This document shows, one piece after another, positions 36,079-46,383 of a DNA stretch of 64,000 bases. The notes below the pieces were generated by a model, which saw nothing but the letters and a program-made list of their open reading frames with translations, was not told the DNA's origin and ran no database searches. The stretch is taken from NCBI GenBank assembly GCA_900766355.1, contig CAAFVD010000116.1:62001-126000 (forward strand), read 5' to 3'. The translations under genes and the position numbers were made by a program. This DNA comes from Candidatus Gastranaerophilales bacterium (GTDB taxonomy: Bacteria > Cyanobacteriota > Vampirovibrionia > Gastranaerophilales > Gastranaerophilaceae). Position 1 is the stretch's first letter. Each line of letters opens with the position of its first letter.

Positions 36079-36200
36079 TTGTAAAAGTATATTAATATTA
36101 ACGGCAAAAATACGCAATATCATTGAGATTTGCTTGTATTTTGATATTTAATATATATAATTAAAATACATGTACATTTTATAAGGAGAAGATTTAAGGA

Positions 36201-37589
36201 ATGCTTAAACTCAATTACAAAAATGCAGATGCTATTGTCGTTGGTGAAGAAAACGGACTTAATATTGAACAAGAATTCTGTAATTATAAAGAAACTATTG
36301 CTAACATTATTTCTGATTTAAACAAAAGAAAAGACAAACCTGGACAATGGTTGCGTTGGATGAATTTGGGATATAGTGAAGAAACCATTTGGTACGTAAA
36401 AGAATTTGCATCTATGGTAGAAAATAGATTTGATAATATTTTAGTATTAGGTATCGGTGGTTCTGCATTGGGTGGACTTGCCGTAACGGAAGCTTTATTG
36501 AAACCTTATTGGAACTTATTAACAACTGAACAACGTAAAGGTTTACCTAGAATATTTTTCCTTGATAATATAGACCCTGACACAATAAACGGTTTATTAG
36601 AGATTTTAGACTTAAAGAAAACTCTTGTTAATGTAATCACAAAATCAGGTTCAACAGCTGAAACAATGTCACAATATATGATTGTGAAAAACATGCTAGA
36701 AAAAGAACTTCAAGATGATTATAGAAAAAATATTGTTGTAACAACAGACAAAAATGTTGGAATACTTAGACAACTTGCAGACCAAGAAGGATACAAAACA
36801 TTTGTAATTCCAGATGATGTTGGAGGTCGTTTTTCAGTATTTTCAGCAGTTGGATTATTACCATTTGCTCTTGTTGGAATAGATATTGATGAGTTAACAA
36901 ACGGTATCAAAGATATGGATTTAGCTCTAAAAAATACTGATATCCACGAAAACATAGCCGCACAAAATGCTTTAATTCATTACCTTATGGATACTAAAAA
37001 GGGTAAAAATATATCAGTTATGATGCCTTATTCTTCAAGACTCAAATATGTATCAGATTGGTACACTCAATTATGGGCTGAATCTTTAGGAAAAGAATTT
37101 GATATAGATGGTAACAGGGTTAATGTTGGGCCAACACCTATCAAAGCATTGGGGGCAACTGACCAACACTCTCAAATCCAACTTTATAACGAAGGACCAA
37201 ACAATAAACTTATTACATTTATAAGAGTGGAAAATTTTGATACAACTCTAGAAATTCCAAAAATATTTGAATACACTGGCATTGGCTACCTAGGTGGAAA
37301 AACAATTAACGATTTAATCAATGCTGAAGCTGATTCAACTAGAGTAGCTTTGTCTGATTATTCTAGACCTACAATTACAATATCAATGGACAGAATTAAT
37401 CCATACAACTTAGCTCAATTACTTTATATGTTAGAAGTTCAAACTGCTATAGCTGGCGAGCTTTATCATATCAACACATTTAATCAACCAGGAGTTGAAC
37501 AAGCTAAGAATTATACCTATGCTCTTATGGGACGTTCTGGGTATGAAGATTCTGCACAACAACTTCAAGAGAAAATGGCAACAGTTTAA
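36201..37589 (+). CDS. pgi: Glucose-6-phosphate isomerase
   Basis: A 462-aa PGI of the shorter bacterial type. LGIGGSALGGLAV (near 78-90) and NVITKSGSTAETMSQY (near 148) bind the phosphate; DQHSQIQLY (near 319) and VEQAKNYTYAL provide catalytic residues. It interconverts glucose-6-P and fructose-6-P. AAGGAG precedes the start. Its stop overlaps the next start (TAATG), opening a pgi-(161 aa)-trxB operon. Confidence 0.96.
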   Translation: MLKLNYKNADAIVVGEENGLNIEQEFCNYKETIANIISDLNKRKDKPGQWLRWMNLGYSEETIWYVKEFASMVENRFDNILVLGIGGSALGGLAVTEALLKPYWNLLTTEQRKGLPRIFFLDNIDPDTINGLLEILDLKKTLVNVITKSGSTAETMSQYMIVKNMLEKELQDDYRKNIVVTTDKNVGILRQLADQEGYKTFVIPDDVGGRFSVFSAVGLLPFALVGIDIDELTNGIKDMDLALKNTDIHENIAAQNALIHYLMDTKKGKNISVMMPYSSRLKYVSDWYTQLWAESLGKEFDIDGNRVNVGPTPIKALGATDQHSQIQLYNEGPNNKLITFIRVENFDTTLEIPKIFEYTGIGYLGGKTINDLINAEADSTRVALSDYSRPTITISMDRINPYNLAQLLYMLEVQTAIAGELYHINTFNQPGVEQAKNYTYALMGRSGYEDSAQQLQEKMATV

Positions 37590-38074
37590 TGAAAAAAATA
37601 ATTTTAGGAATAATTTGTTTATTATTTAGTGTAACTGTAGCTTGTGCCTATACAATACAAGCTGGAGTTTCTGTTGACAAAGTTCCTAAAACATTATTCG
37701 GAAGCTGGCAAGTTGAGGCTCAACTAATAGAAACAAACGCATCTGGTACTTTTAAACCAAAAAGTACAGACTTATGGAACTTATCTCGCTATGGTAACGT
37801 CCTTAATCTTGAGAACCCTTTTACGGGTGCAAAAGCCTCAGTTGATTTAAAATCTACTGAAGGAAATCTTGTAGTATTTATAAAAACATCTGATTGGGAT
37901 AACAAAGTGCTGAAGGATATTGTATCAATTAGAATAGAAAATAATACGTTCTCTGGAATAAATGACGTAATTTTGGAAACTACGTCTATTTATGATGGAC
38001 ATATCCTAAAAAAAGAAACTGCTAGATACAAAATCACAGGTAAAAAGCTTTCAGGCATGACCTTTCCAAGATAG
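37589..38074 (+). CDS. Secreted protein, unknown function
   Basis: A 161-aa protein with a signal peptide (MKKIILGIICLLFSVTVACA, cleavage after ACA near 20). The mature domain is rich in beta strands (residues ~35-155: LFGSWQVEAQL, NLVVFIKTSDW, TARYKITGKKLSG) and looks like a small lipocalin-like or beta-sandwich domain. It is translationally coupled to pgi, but a link to glycolysis is not evident. Confidence 0.72.
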   Translation: MKKIILGIICLLFSVTVACAYTIQAGVSVDKVPKTLFGSWQVEAQLIETNASGTFKPKSTDLWNLSRYGNVLNLENPFTGAKASVDLKSTEGNLVVFIKTSDWDNKVLKDIVSIRIENNTFSGINDVILETTSIYDGHILKKETARYKITGKKLSGMTFPR

Positions 38075-38089
38075 ATAATAGGAGGTGCG

Positions 38090-39049
38090 ATGGGGATTTA
38101 TAACTTCGATATTGTTATTTTAGGTGGTGGTCCAGCTGGATTATCTGCAGGAATATATGCAGGCAGAAGTGATGTATCAACTGCTATACTTGATATAACT
38201 ATGCTAGGAGGACAACCTTCTAATTATTTAGAACTCGAAAATTATCCAGGATTTTCTCTTATTGGTGGCTTTGAACTTATGGAAAAATTTGAGGAGCAAG
38301 CTGATAAATTCAATGCACAAAAATTTCCAATGGTAGAAATTAAAAACATAGATTTAACCTCAAACCCTAAACTTATAGAAACAATCGAAGATACATTTTA
38401 TGCAAAATCTGTAATTATAGCCTGTGGTGCTCAAGCAAAAAAACTTGACATAAAAGGAGAAAAAGAGTTTATAGGACGAGGTGTTAGTTATTGTGCCGTA
38501 TGTGATGGGGCGTTTTATAAAGATAAAATTGTTACAGTTATAGGAGGTGGAAACGCAGCCGTAGAAGAAGCTATGTATTTAACAAAGTTTGCAAAAGAAG
38601 TTTATATTGTTCACAGACGAGATAAGTTAAGAGCTGATAAAATCATACAAGAACGAGCCTTCAAAAATAATAAGCTTAAATTTATATGGGATTGCAAACC
38701 TCTTGAAATACAAGGAAATGACACCGTAACAAGCATTGTTATTGAAAATATTAAAACAGGAGAAATAACTAATCTAAAAACTGATGGAGTGTTTCCATAT
38801 ATTGGATTTACTCCAAATGTAGAAGGTTTTTCTGGACAACTACAACAAGATGAAAATGGTTTTATTATAACAGATAGTACAATGCAAACTTCTATAGAAG
38901 GAGTTTTTGCAGTAGGTGATGTTCGAAACACTCCACTAAGACAAGTAATAACTGCAGCTTCTGATGGTGCAATTAGTGCAGTATATGCGTCAAAATATCT
39001 TGAACATTTAGCAGAAAAAGAACAAGATATAGAGAAAAGCAGTCTATAA
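38090..39049 (+). CDS. trxB: Thioredoxin-disulfide reductase
   Basis: A 319-aa FAD/NADPH enzyme reducing thioredoxin. ILGGGPAGLSAGIYAGR (FAD), redox CAVCDG (near 135-140, usually CATC), VIGGGNAAVEEAMYL (NADPH) and GVFAVGDVRNTPLRQV (FAD) are all visible. AGGAGG lies 5 bp before ATG. The middle of the redox pair reads Ala-Val instead of Ala-Thr, a common variation. Last gene of the pgi operon. Confidence 0.96.
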   Translation: MGIYNFDIVILGGGPAGLSAGIYAGRSDVSTAILDITMLGGQPSNYLELENYPGFSLIGGFELMEKFEEQADKFNAQKFPMVEIKNIDLTSNPKLIETIEDTFYAKSVIIACGAQAKKLDIKGEKEFIGRGVSYCAVCDGAFYKDKIVTVIGGGNAAVEEAMYLTKFAKEVYIVHRRDKLRADKIIQERAFKNNKLKFIWDCKPLEIQGNDTVTSIVIENIKTGEITNLKTDGVFPYIGFTPNVEGFSGQLQQDENGFIITDSTMQTSIEGVFAVGDVRNTPLRQVITAASDGAISAVYASKYLEHLAEKEQDIEKSSL

Positions 39050-39060
39050 TTAGAATCATA

Positions 39061-39723
39061 TTACAAGCTAGACATTTGCTTTTCAAAAGCTTTTACAACT
39101 GTATCTATCGTCAAATCTGGATTTATTTCTTTTAGTGAAATTATCGAATTTGTTGAAACTTCTTCATTAAATAATTTTTCTAAGAGTTCTCTATCATAAT
39201 CTAACAATATAGAACCGTGTTGTAGAATATAACCCTGTTTTCTGCACTGTGCCGAGCCTATAAACTTTTTATTTTTATAACATAAATCTGCACCTGTCGA
39301 AATCAGCATACAATAATCAAACTTTGTATGAACACTACTATCTCCACCTAGAGATAGGTCAATACCTAAGGTTTTAAAAACATCAATCAACAAAGATGAT
39401 ATTTCTTTATAAGACTTTATCACACTATGTCCATCTTTTAGATAATCTTCACTACAAACAAAACTATATGTAATTTCTGAATCGTGCAATAAAGCTCTAC
39501 CACCAGTAAGACGTCTTACTACATCAATATTATTTTGTTTTATAAATTCATAATCAATAAATGTATCTTTTTGATTTCGTCCTAAAGAAATACATTTTGG
39601 ACTCCAACCATACAAACGAAATATCGGGGTTTGAGATTTTGTCAAAATTGCATTATCTAAAATATCTTCATCTATCTTCATGTTAGAAGCACCTGAATTG
39701 ATAGAATATGGTATATATTTCAT
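39061..39723 (-). CDS. Lipoate/octanoate transferase, LipM-like
   Basis: A 220-aa member of the LplA/LipM/LipB cofactor-transferase family. RRLTGGRALLHDSEITYSF (near 71-89) is the LipM-type lipoyl-binding signature, and FIGSAQCRKQGYILQHGS (near 154-171) contains the conserved lysine-region motif. Cys138 (FDYCMLIS) is a candidate acyl-enzyme cysteine as in LipM. It would move octanoyl from ACP to lipoyl domains or GcvH. LplA-type ligase activity is the alternative, but the short length and cysteine favour LipM. Confidence 0.8.
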   Translation of the reverse strand: MKYIPYSINSGASNMKIDEDILDNAILTKSQTPIFRLYGWSPKCISLGRNQKDTFIDYEFIKQNNIDVVRRLTGGRALLHDSEITYSFVCSEDYLKDGHSVIKSYKEISSLLIDVFKTLGIDLSLGGDSSVHTKFDYCMLISTGADLCYKNKKFIGSAQCRKQGYILQHGSILLDYDRELLEKLFNEEVSTNSIISLKEINPDLTIDTVVKAFEKQMSSL

Positions 39724-39740
39724 ATTATACCCCTTTTAAA

Positions 39741-40907
39741 TTATTCGTTTCTCAATCTCGTAACGAAATTCTTTAATCTTTCCATTGCAATTTTTAGAGT
39801 TTCAAGCGAATAAGCATAAGATATTCTCAAAAACCCTTCACCACTATCCCCGAACGCTGTTCCAGGAACTGTAGCGACCTTTTCTTCTCGCAAAAATCTT
39901 GTTGCAAACTCCTCACTTGTCATTCCAAATTCTTTTATACAAGGAAAAACATAAAATGCCCCATAAGGTTCAAAACACTCTAAACCCATTTCTCTAAACG
40001 CATTTATTAAAAATCTGCGTCTTTGATTATATGCAGTACGCATTTCTTTGACATCATTATCGCCATTTTTTAAAGCTTCAATTGCGGCATATTGACTTGT
40101 TGTTGGTGCACACATTATCGCATATTGGTGAATTTTAGTCATTTGTTTTATTAATTCTTTAGGTCCACAAGCATATCCCAAACGCCAACCTGTCATTGCA
40201 TACGCCTTAGAAAACCCATTTATTAAAAGAGTGCGTTCCTTCATTCCAGGAATTGATACTATAGAAACGTGTTTATCTTTATAAGTTAACTCTGAATAAA
40301 TTTCATCAGACATTACAAAAATATCTTTTTCTATGATAACTTTTGCAATTTTTTCTAAATCCTCACGTTCCATAATAGAACCTGTCGGATTATTCGGGAA
40401 TGGCAAAACCAAAATTTTTGTTTTATCTGTAATTGAATTTTCAAGTTCTTCTGCAGTCAATCTAAATTCATTTTCAGGTTTCAAATCAATAATTACAGGT
40501 TTTGCACCAGCTAAAATCGCACATGGTTCATAAGATACATAACTAGGCTGAGGAATCAAAACCTCATCACCAGGATTAATCATAGCTCTAAAGCCTATAT
40601 CAATAGCTTCTGACCCACCAACTGTCACCAAAACATCTGTATCTGCACTATAATCAACATTTTGTGAACGCTTTATATAATTACAAATTTCTTGTTTTAA
40701 ATCCTTCAAACCACTATTTGAAGTATAAAAAGTTCTTCCTTTTTCAAGTGAATAAATACCTTCATCTCTTATATGCCAAGGCGTATCAAAATCAGGTTCA
40801 CCAACACCTAACGATATTGCATCTTTCATCTCTGTTACAATATCAAAAAACTTTCTAATACCTGAAGGTTTTATTTGTACAATACTATCAGCTAAGAAAT
40901 TCCTCAT
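39741..40907 (-). CDS. PLP-dependent aminotransferase, class I/II
   Basis: A 388-aa fold I aminotransferase of the aspartate/alanine/aromatic group (subclass Ib). PLP lysine is in FSKAYAMTGWRLGYACGP (near 233-250), with PNNPTG in FPFPNNPTGS and the substrate-binding Arg in FLRISYA. The exact amino donor cannot be read. It overlaps the Lrp-type regulator by 4 bp, an arrangement in which the regulator usually controls the transaminase. Confidence 0.88.
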   Translation of the reverse strand: MRNFLADSIVQIKPSGIRKFFDIVTEMKDAISLGVGEPDFDTPWHIRDEGIYSLEKGRTFYTSNSGLKDLKQEICNYIKRSQNVDYSADTDVLVTVGGSEAIDIGFRAMINPGDEVLIPQPSYVSYEPCAILAGAKPVIIDLKPENEFRLTAEELENSITDKTKILVLPFPNNPTGSIMEREDLEKIAKVIIEKDIFVMSDEIYSELTYKDKHVSIVSIPGMKERTLLINGFSKAYAMTGWRLGYACGPKELIKQMTKIHQYAIMCAPTTSQYAAIEALKNGDNDVKEMRTAYNQRRRFLINAFREMGLECFEPYGAFYVFPCIKEFGMTSEEFATRFLREEKVATVPGTAFGDSGEGFLRISYAYSLETLKIAMERLKNFVTRLRNE

Positions 40908-41386
40908 GGAGTAATAACCTCTCTTTTATCCTCATATTTTTCAGAAAGCATAATTCCATGGTCTTTATATTTTTTTAGAATAAAATGAGTTGCCGTACTT
41001 AACACACTATCTAAAGTTGAGAGTTTATCTGAAACAAAATTAGCAATCTCTTTTAAAGATTTTTCTTCTAGAATAACTAACAAATCAAATCCACCTGAAA
41101 TCAAATACACAGCTCTAACTTCAGGATATTTATAAATTCTCTCAGCAATAGTATCAAAGCCTTGTCCTCTCTGTGGAGTAACTCGAACTTCAATAAGAGC
41201 TGTAACTTTTTCGATATCTGTTTTTTCCCAATTTATCAAAGTATGAAAACCACAAATAATACCTTCTTCTTGAAGTTTTTGAAGTTCATTTATTATATCA
41301 ATTTCTTGCACACCTAATAAAACTGCAAGTTCTTTTGTATCAATTCTGCTATTTTTTTCTACAATAGCTAACAATTCATCTCTCAT
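40904..41386 (-). CDS. Lrp/AsnC-family transcriptional regulator
   Basis: A 160-aa protein with an N-terminal winged HTH (DTKELAVLLGVQEIDIINELQKLQEEGII) and a C-terminal RAM ligand-binding domain (VTALIEVRVTP..., VYLISGGFDLLVILEE). It senses amino acids in related proteins. It is the first gene of a two-gene operon with the aminotransferase, so feedback control of amination is likely. Confidence 0.9.
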   Translation of the reverse strand: MRDELLAIVEKNSRIDTKELAVLLGVQEIDIINELQKLQEEGIICGFHTLINWEKTDIEKVTALIEVRVTPQRGQGFDTIAERIYKYPEVRAVYLISGGFDLLVILEEKSLKEIANFVSDKLSTLDSVLSTATHFILKKYKDHGIMLSEKYEDKREVITP

Positions 41387-41423
41387 AATATCTCCTTTGA
41401 TAATATTTTATTACAAACATTCT

Positions 41424-44192
41424 CTATTTGATACGCTTTAAAGAAGATATAAAGTTATTGTGTTCGACATCACCATCAACCTTAGTTAAGAATATTTGAC
41501 AGTCTTTTTCAGGAACATCTAGTGGTGGTAATTGTTTAATCTCTGCTGAATAATAATTTGTTTCGTTTGAATTTCCTAAAGGTATTCTGTTTGCCAAAGC
41601 ATTTAATGAGAAGTTTCTCAATACCCCATAAAAACCTTTATGCCTATTACTCATTTTTGTATAAATTCTTAAAATTGCATCTCTTGAATCTAAATCAAAT
41701 CGCCCTACAATAAACGAACTTAACTGAGGAGATTTTGAGCGAATTTTTATAAGTTCTATCACATTATTTTTTAAATGTAACTCACCTTTTATATTATCAA
41801 AATTACCATCAGGAATATTTACTAAATCAACAAAAGTTGAAGGGCTAAGCATCGCCATAGGATTTCTAAACAAAGATGCAAATTTTAACACATACTCTAA
41901 GAATCCAACTTTACCAATCGTACCGTTTTCTATGGCAAACAAGATTTGTCCATTTAATTTTAAAGAATCATCAGTTTCCAATTCTATTAGCCCTTTTGCT
42001 TTTCCTGATATTTCTTTACTCAAATTCAACAACGAAGAAGCTATTAAATCAGAATTAACATCTTTTACACCTAACCTTACGTAATATTTATGCTTCATAA
42101 GGTCACAACGAAGTTTAAGAGTGGATATTCCTTCTGCAAAATCAAACTTATTTGATTGCACTTGTAATAAACCATTTTTATCAAGTGTTAACAGAGCATG
42201 CAAATTACCCATTTTTATATCGTTGAAATTAGCTTTTACTAAGTTAAGGTTACAATCATTTACTATAATTAACCCTGTATTGAATACGAAAGCATCATCA
42301 TTTTCATTGTCAGATTCTTTAGGCTGATTAGCAACAACTTCCGTATTTTGTTGATTAAATGATTCCAACAATTTTACTAAATCCATATTATCTATTGTAA
42401 GATTCACATGATTAACGATTATTGGGAACAACAAGCGATTCTCAATGTTTCCATGGAAGGTATATGCAGAACGCTTAAAACGACCGTTAGCATCTACATG
42501 AATATGGTCATCATCAGTTTTTACAGTTGCTTTTGTTATTTTTAGTCTTTGACTAGGTATTCTTATACCTTCTGCAACCATATTTGACACTAATACAGGA
42601 TACTTACCTCTATTGTTCAAATTAATATGTCCAGAAATTGTACCTTTTTTAAAGAATTTTTGTCTGACAAAAATATTAAAGAACTCACTTGGTAACGGGT
42701 CTGGAACATTTAACCCTAAATCCAACAATTTTCCTGCGCCATTACAATCAACATTTCCTGTTAAATACATTATTGATTTACGTTTCCATTGGTTATCCTT
42801 CATATAAGTCAAGAAATAATCAATAGATTTTATTTTTAACAACATGTTTTCAAAATGCATATCAGCTTTTAGAACTCGTTCCAATTTACTATGGCTAATT
42901 GACATACCATCAACCAACAAATCTTGTCCAGGAGCAAGTCTAAATAACCATGTTAAATCAAATTTATTATTTTTAGATTTTATTATCAAACGAGTATTTG
43001 CCACCCCAACCATATTGAGTGGGTATCCTATCAATTTTGACAAATGATGGTGCATAAATTCATCAGTTACCAAAGCATTTGCAGTAATATTCATTTGCAT
43101 AGTTTTCATGTAATCATATATATCACCTGCAAAATCTATTTTATTGTTCGTGTAATCACAATAATACCCTTTAAAATCTTTTAGTTTAATGGTTTTGTCA
43201 TCAACTAAAATATTTCCACCATTCACTGTTATTGGTAAATTATTCAAAGGAATAAAATCTAGTCTTAATTTATTTAACAATGCACTACACACAAATTTTT
43301 TCGGAGTAAGGTTTACATCAAAATTAAAACTACCTGTAATATTTGTTGCGACAGGTTCAAGCATTTCTTTTCCATTTGGAACTAGAAGGTTTGAATTAAT
43401 TAATTTTACGACATTTGCAACATCAAAATTGTTTGCATAAACATTCAACCTATATTTTATTTTTCTATTTGCAATAGCTTTTATAAAGAATCTAGATTTG
43501 TTTACGACAACCGGTAAATCATTTATATACAGAGTTTTCTTACTTATAATAACTTTTGCTTGGTCTTTTAGTAAAATTTTTATATTTTCATTATTCCTTG
43601 TTATATCAAACAGAATATTAAAATAAACTCGTCTGTTTACTTTTTTGGCATTGTTTGTACCAAAGCCTTTAGACAATATATGAACATGCGTTGCTTTATC
43701 AACATCATATATAACTTCAACATTTCTGGCATACAGTAATGCGTCCATTACATCTATATCCCAGTCAAATTTTGTATCTTGTTTTTTATTATCTTCTTGA
43801 GGGAAAAGTGCAAGAAGTCTATTTACATCAACAAAAAATGACTCCACACTCAATCTTTTTATAATAATACGCTTTATTATAATATCTCTAAAAGAAATTG
43901 CAGAGTTAAGTTTTTCAAGTTCAAGTATTTGTTCGTCATTTTTGTTTATATTAATTCTATTTACTTTAAACTTGATAGTCGGAGTAAGACTTGTATGTAA
44001 TTCAGGTGCATCGATAGTTAAGTTTGCTCCTAAAACCTCTTTAGTTTTAGTTTCTACAAAGTTAATGAATTTTTGGTTTGCAACGATATAGGGAATAAGC
44101 CACAAGTATATTGAGAGCAAACCACCTACAAAAGCCCCCAAAATTACAGCAAATATAACCGATATTTTTATATTTTTTGCTAAATTATTCAT
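41424..44192 (-). CDS. AsmA-like envelope protein
   Basis: A 922-aa protein with one N-terminal membrane helix (~12-36) and a very long beta-rich body. The start (FINFVETKTKEVLGANLTIDAPELHTSLTPTIKF) and later SISFRDIIIKRIIIKRLSVES match the AsmA family. A C-terminal AsmA-like region (GLIELETDDSLKLNGQILFAIENG) is present near 715-760. Such proteins bridge the inner and outer membranes and carry phospholipids. The gene supports a didermic envelope. Monocistronic. Confidence 0.85.
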   Translation of the reverse strand: MNNLAKNIKISVIFAVILGAFVGGLLSIYLWLIPYIVANQKFINFVETKTKEVLGANLTIDAPELHTSLTPTIKFKVNRININKNDEQILELEKLNSAISFRDIIIKRIIIKRLSVESFFVDVNRLLALFPQEDNKKQDTKFDWDIDVMDALLYARNVEVIYDVDKATHVHILSKGFGTNNAKKVNRRVYFNILFDITRNNENIKILLKDQAKVIISKKTLYINDLPVVVNKSRFFIKAIANRKIKYRLNVYANNFDVANVVKLINSNLLVPNGKEMLEPVATNITGSFNFDVNLTPKKFVCSALLNKLRLDFIPLNNLPITVNGGNILVDDKTIKLKDFKGYYCDYTNNKIDFAGDIYDYMKTMQMNITANALVTDEFMHHHLSKLIGYPLNMVGVANTRLIIKSKNNKFDLTWLFRLAPGQDLLVDGMSISHSKLERVLKADMHFENMLLKIKSIDYFLTYMKDNQWKRKSIMYLTGNVDCNGAGKLLDLGLNVPDPLPSEFFNIFVRQKFFKKGTISGHINLNNRGKYPVLVSNMVAEGIRIPSQRLKITKATVKTDDDHIHVDANGRFKRSAYTFHGNIENRLLFPIIVNHVNLTIDNMDLVKLLESFNQQNTEVVANQPKESDNENDDAFVFNTGLIIVNDCNLNLVKANFNDIKMGNLHALLTLDKNGLLQVQSNKFDFAEGISTLKLRCDLMKHKYYVRLGVKDVNSDLIASSLLNLSKEISGKAKGLIELETDDSLKLNGQILFAIENGTIGKVGFLEYVLKFASLFRNPMAMLSPSTFVDLVNIPDGNFDNIKGELHLKNNVIELIKIRSKSPQLSSFIVGRFDLDSRDAILRIYTKMSNRHKGFYGVLRNFSLNALANRIPLGNSNETNYYSAEIKQLPPLDVPEKDCQIFLTKVDGDVEHNNFISSLKRIK

Positions 44193-44277
44193 ACACTTAC
44201 CTTCGTATTATAACATAGAGAATATTAGAAAAACAAAATAAAAATACCTATAGCTAATTTTATGATATCATCTTGTT

Positions 44278-45156
44278 ATGAAGAAAATATTATCATTAAT
44301 TGCTATATTTTTTGTAATTTCCACTTCTGCTATATCTGCAGAGCTTCGAGTATTTTCAACTGATGGCTATTTTGGACTAAAAGATTCTTCAGGAAATGTT
44401 CTTATCGAACCTGAATATAAAAAAATGATTACTGTCGGTAATAATGAATCATGGATTGTTCTCAAGAAAGGCAGATATGGGCTTATTGACAAAAATGGAA
44501 TGATACTTGTACCTATCAAATATACACACGCAGAACGGGTACTTGGTCGTTTTGCAAAATTAGGTAATGATACAGATTACGGTCTATATGGTGCTGATGG
44601 AAGAATTATTCTTCCTCCTATGTATTCTTCTATAGATTTGTTATACGGAAACATGTTTTTAACATGCAGAAAATACAAATATGGAGTTGTAGATTTTGAA
44701 GGTAATATTCTTTTAGCAAATGACTTTGATGATATTTATATGCCAACAAAAGATACAATGAGAATATTATATAGAGGCGAATGGTTTGAACTAGAAAAAG
44801 CTTCACCAGAAAAAATTGAACTCGCTAACAATGTAAAAAGAGCTAAAGTTAATGATATTGATTTTACAATAACGAAATTGGTTACTAATACTGGCATGAT
44901 GTCAGGATATTACGCAGTATCTGCTACAGATTATATAATGAAGCTTATTTCTTCAATATCTCCAGCCTACGAAGATACCATTGACTATCTTATGTTATCT
45001 CATGGGGCAGAAACAGTTAATATTGTTTTAAATCCTGTTTGGATTGTTAAGTTCCCATTTATTTATGTAAAAAAATATGTGAATAATTTTAGAGCGCCAA
45101 ACAATGGGCCGTTATCACCTATCAAACAAAACATTCAAAGAAAACTTGCAGATTAA
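44278..45156 (+). CDS. Secreted WG-repeat protein
   Basis: A 292-aa protein with a signal peptide (residues ~1-21, ISAELRVF) followed by at least four WG-type repeats, each with F/YG followed by a D-x-x-G step: GYFGLKDSSGNVL, GRYGLIDKNGMIL, TDYGLYGADGRII, YKYGVVDFEGNIL. The C-terminal ~110 residues have no repeats. WG proteins bind partners at the envelope in other bacteria. TATCAT ends 6 nt before ATG and there is no Shine-Dalgarno, so it may be leaderless. The stop overlaps the convergent MFS gene by 4 bp. Confidence 0.82.
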   Translation: MKKILSLIAIFFVISTSAISAELRVFSTDGYFGLKDSSGNVLIEPEYKKMITVGNNESWIVLKKGRYGLIDKNGMILVPIKYTHAERVLGRFAKLGNDTDYGLYGADGRIILPPMYSSIDLLYGNMFLTCRKYKYGVVDFEGNILLANDFDDIYMPTKDTMRILYRGEWFELEKASPEKIELANNVKRAKVNDIDFTITKLVTNTGMMSGYYAVSATDYIMKLISSISPAYEDTIDYLMLSHGAETVNIVLNPVWIVKFPFIYVKKYVNNFRAPNNGPLSPIKQNIQRKLAD

Positions 45157-46328
45157 TTATTGTTATACCAGTCCAAGTTTCTTTTCTTATCACATCTTTT
45201 AGCCATTATTGCAAGCAAAATACCACCTAATATTGCGAAAATTATCCCTGGAATTGTACAATATTCAAACCCATAACCATATACAACAGGAAGTCCACCA
45301 ACATAAGCTCCAATAGCGTTGCCTAAATTAAAAGCTACTTGAGCTAAAGCCGCACCAAAAAGTTCGCCACCTTTTGAACAATCAATAATAAGAGTTTGTT
45401 GAGGTGCAGACACTCCAAACAAGCAAAATGCACATAAAAATGTCATCACGATTGATAAAATTTGATTTGCTGAAAAGAAAAATATTCCAACCAAAATTAA
45501 TGCAGCAAAAAATTGCATGCCGGAAGCAACTTTTGGAGGAACTATCTTATCGGCAAGCTTACCCCCTGTTAGATTTCCTACACACATACCTAACCCTGCA
45601 ATTAACATTAGATAACTAACATACTGAGCATTAAACCCTGCGACATTCGTAAGTATCGGATTTATGTAGCTAAGCCAACAGAAAATTCCACCATTTCCAA
45701 GCATTATTGCGATTATCAACAACCAAGGTGTCAGATGAGCAAGAAACTTAAATTGTCCTCTAAACCCATTATCAGGCATTGGGTCAAATTCTGGAATCCA
45801 TTTTATAATAGATGACAAAATACAAACGGCAAAAAGAGCAATTAATAAAAATGTAACTCGCCACGAAAAATGATGACTAATTGAAGTTCCTAAAGGAATA
45901 CCAACAAGATTTGCTACAGTCATGCCTGAAACCATCATAGAAACCGCAGCAGCCTGTTTGCCATTATCAGCGACTTTTTTAGCAACTATAGCACCAACCC
46001 CGAAGAACACACCATGAGGAAGTCCTGAAATAAATCGCATAAGTAACATCATGTGATAATTAACAGACATTGCAGTTATCAAATTCCCAAATAAATGTAT
46101 AGACATAATTATAATAAGAATTTTCTTCAATGGTTCTTTACGCATTAATAAAACTATTCCTAACGCACCAAAACATACGCCCAAAGCATAAGCAGAGATA
46201 AAATGACCTGCCTGAGGTATGGATATGCCAAGAGAATTTGCAACATCAGGAAGAATCCCCATCATTACAAACTCTGCCATACCAAGTCCAAATGTCCCTA
46301 AAGCCAGTGCGAATAAACTTTTCTTCAT
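45153..46328 (-). CDS. MFS efflux transporter (AraJ/purine-efflux type)
   Basis: A 391-aa 12-helix transporter. The start is placed at ATG46328, because an upstream in-frame codon at 46403 would lie inside the preceding gene and its terminator. FGLGMAEFVMMGILPDVANSLGIS is the DHA1-type N-terminus; GLPHGVFFGVGAIVAKK and PLGTSISHHFSWRVTF are conserved. Substrate is probably a sugar, nucleoside or drug exported by H+ antiport; it cannot be narrowed. Confidence 0.88.
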   Translation of the reverse strand: MKKSLFALALGTFGLGMAEFVMMGILPDVANSLGISIPQAGHFISAYALGVCFGALGIVLLMRKEPLKKILIIIMSIHLFGNLITAMSVNYHMMLLMRFISGLPHGVFFGVGAIVAKKVADNGKQAAAVSMMVSGMTVANLVGIPLGTSISHHFSWRVTFLLIALFAVCILSSIIKWIPEFDPMPDNGFRGQFKFLAHLTPWLLIIAIMLGNGGIFCWLSYINPILTNVAGFNAQYVSYLMLIAGLGMCVGNLTGGKLADKIVPPKVASGMQFFAALILVGIFFFSANQILSIVMTFLCAFCLFGVSAPQQTLIIDCSKGGELFGAALAQVAFNLGNAIGAYVGGLPVVYGYGFEYCTIPGIIFAILGGILLAIMAKRCDKKRNLDWYNNN

Positions 46329-46345
46329 ACCCCAAATTATATTAC

Positions 46346-46377
46346 AAAAAAGGGTGAAGAAAACCTTCACCCTTTTA
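46346..46377 (-). terminator. Terminator of the ferritin-like operon
   Basis: AAAGGGTGAAG (46349-46359) pairs with CTTCACCCTTT (46365-46375); a T-run follows in the minus direction. Confidence 0.8.
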
Positions 46378-46383
46378 GCTTTA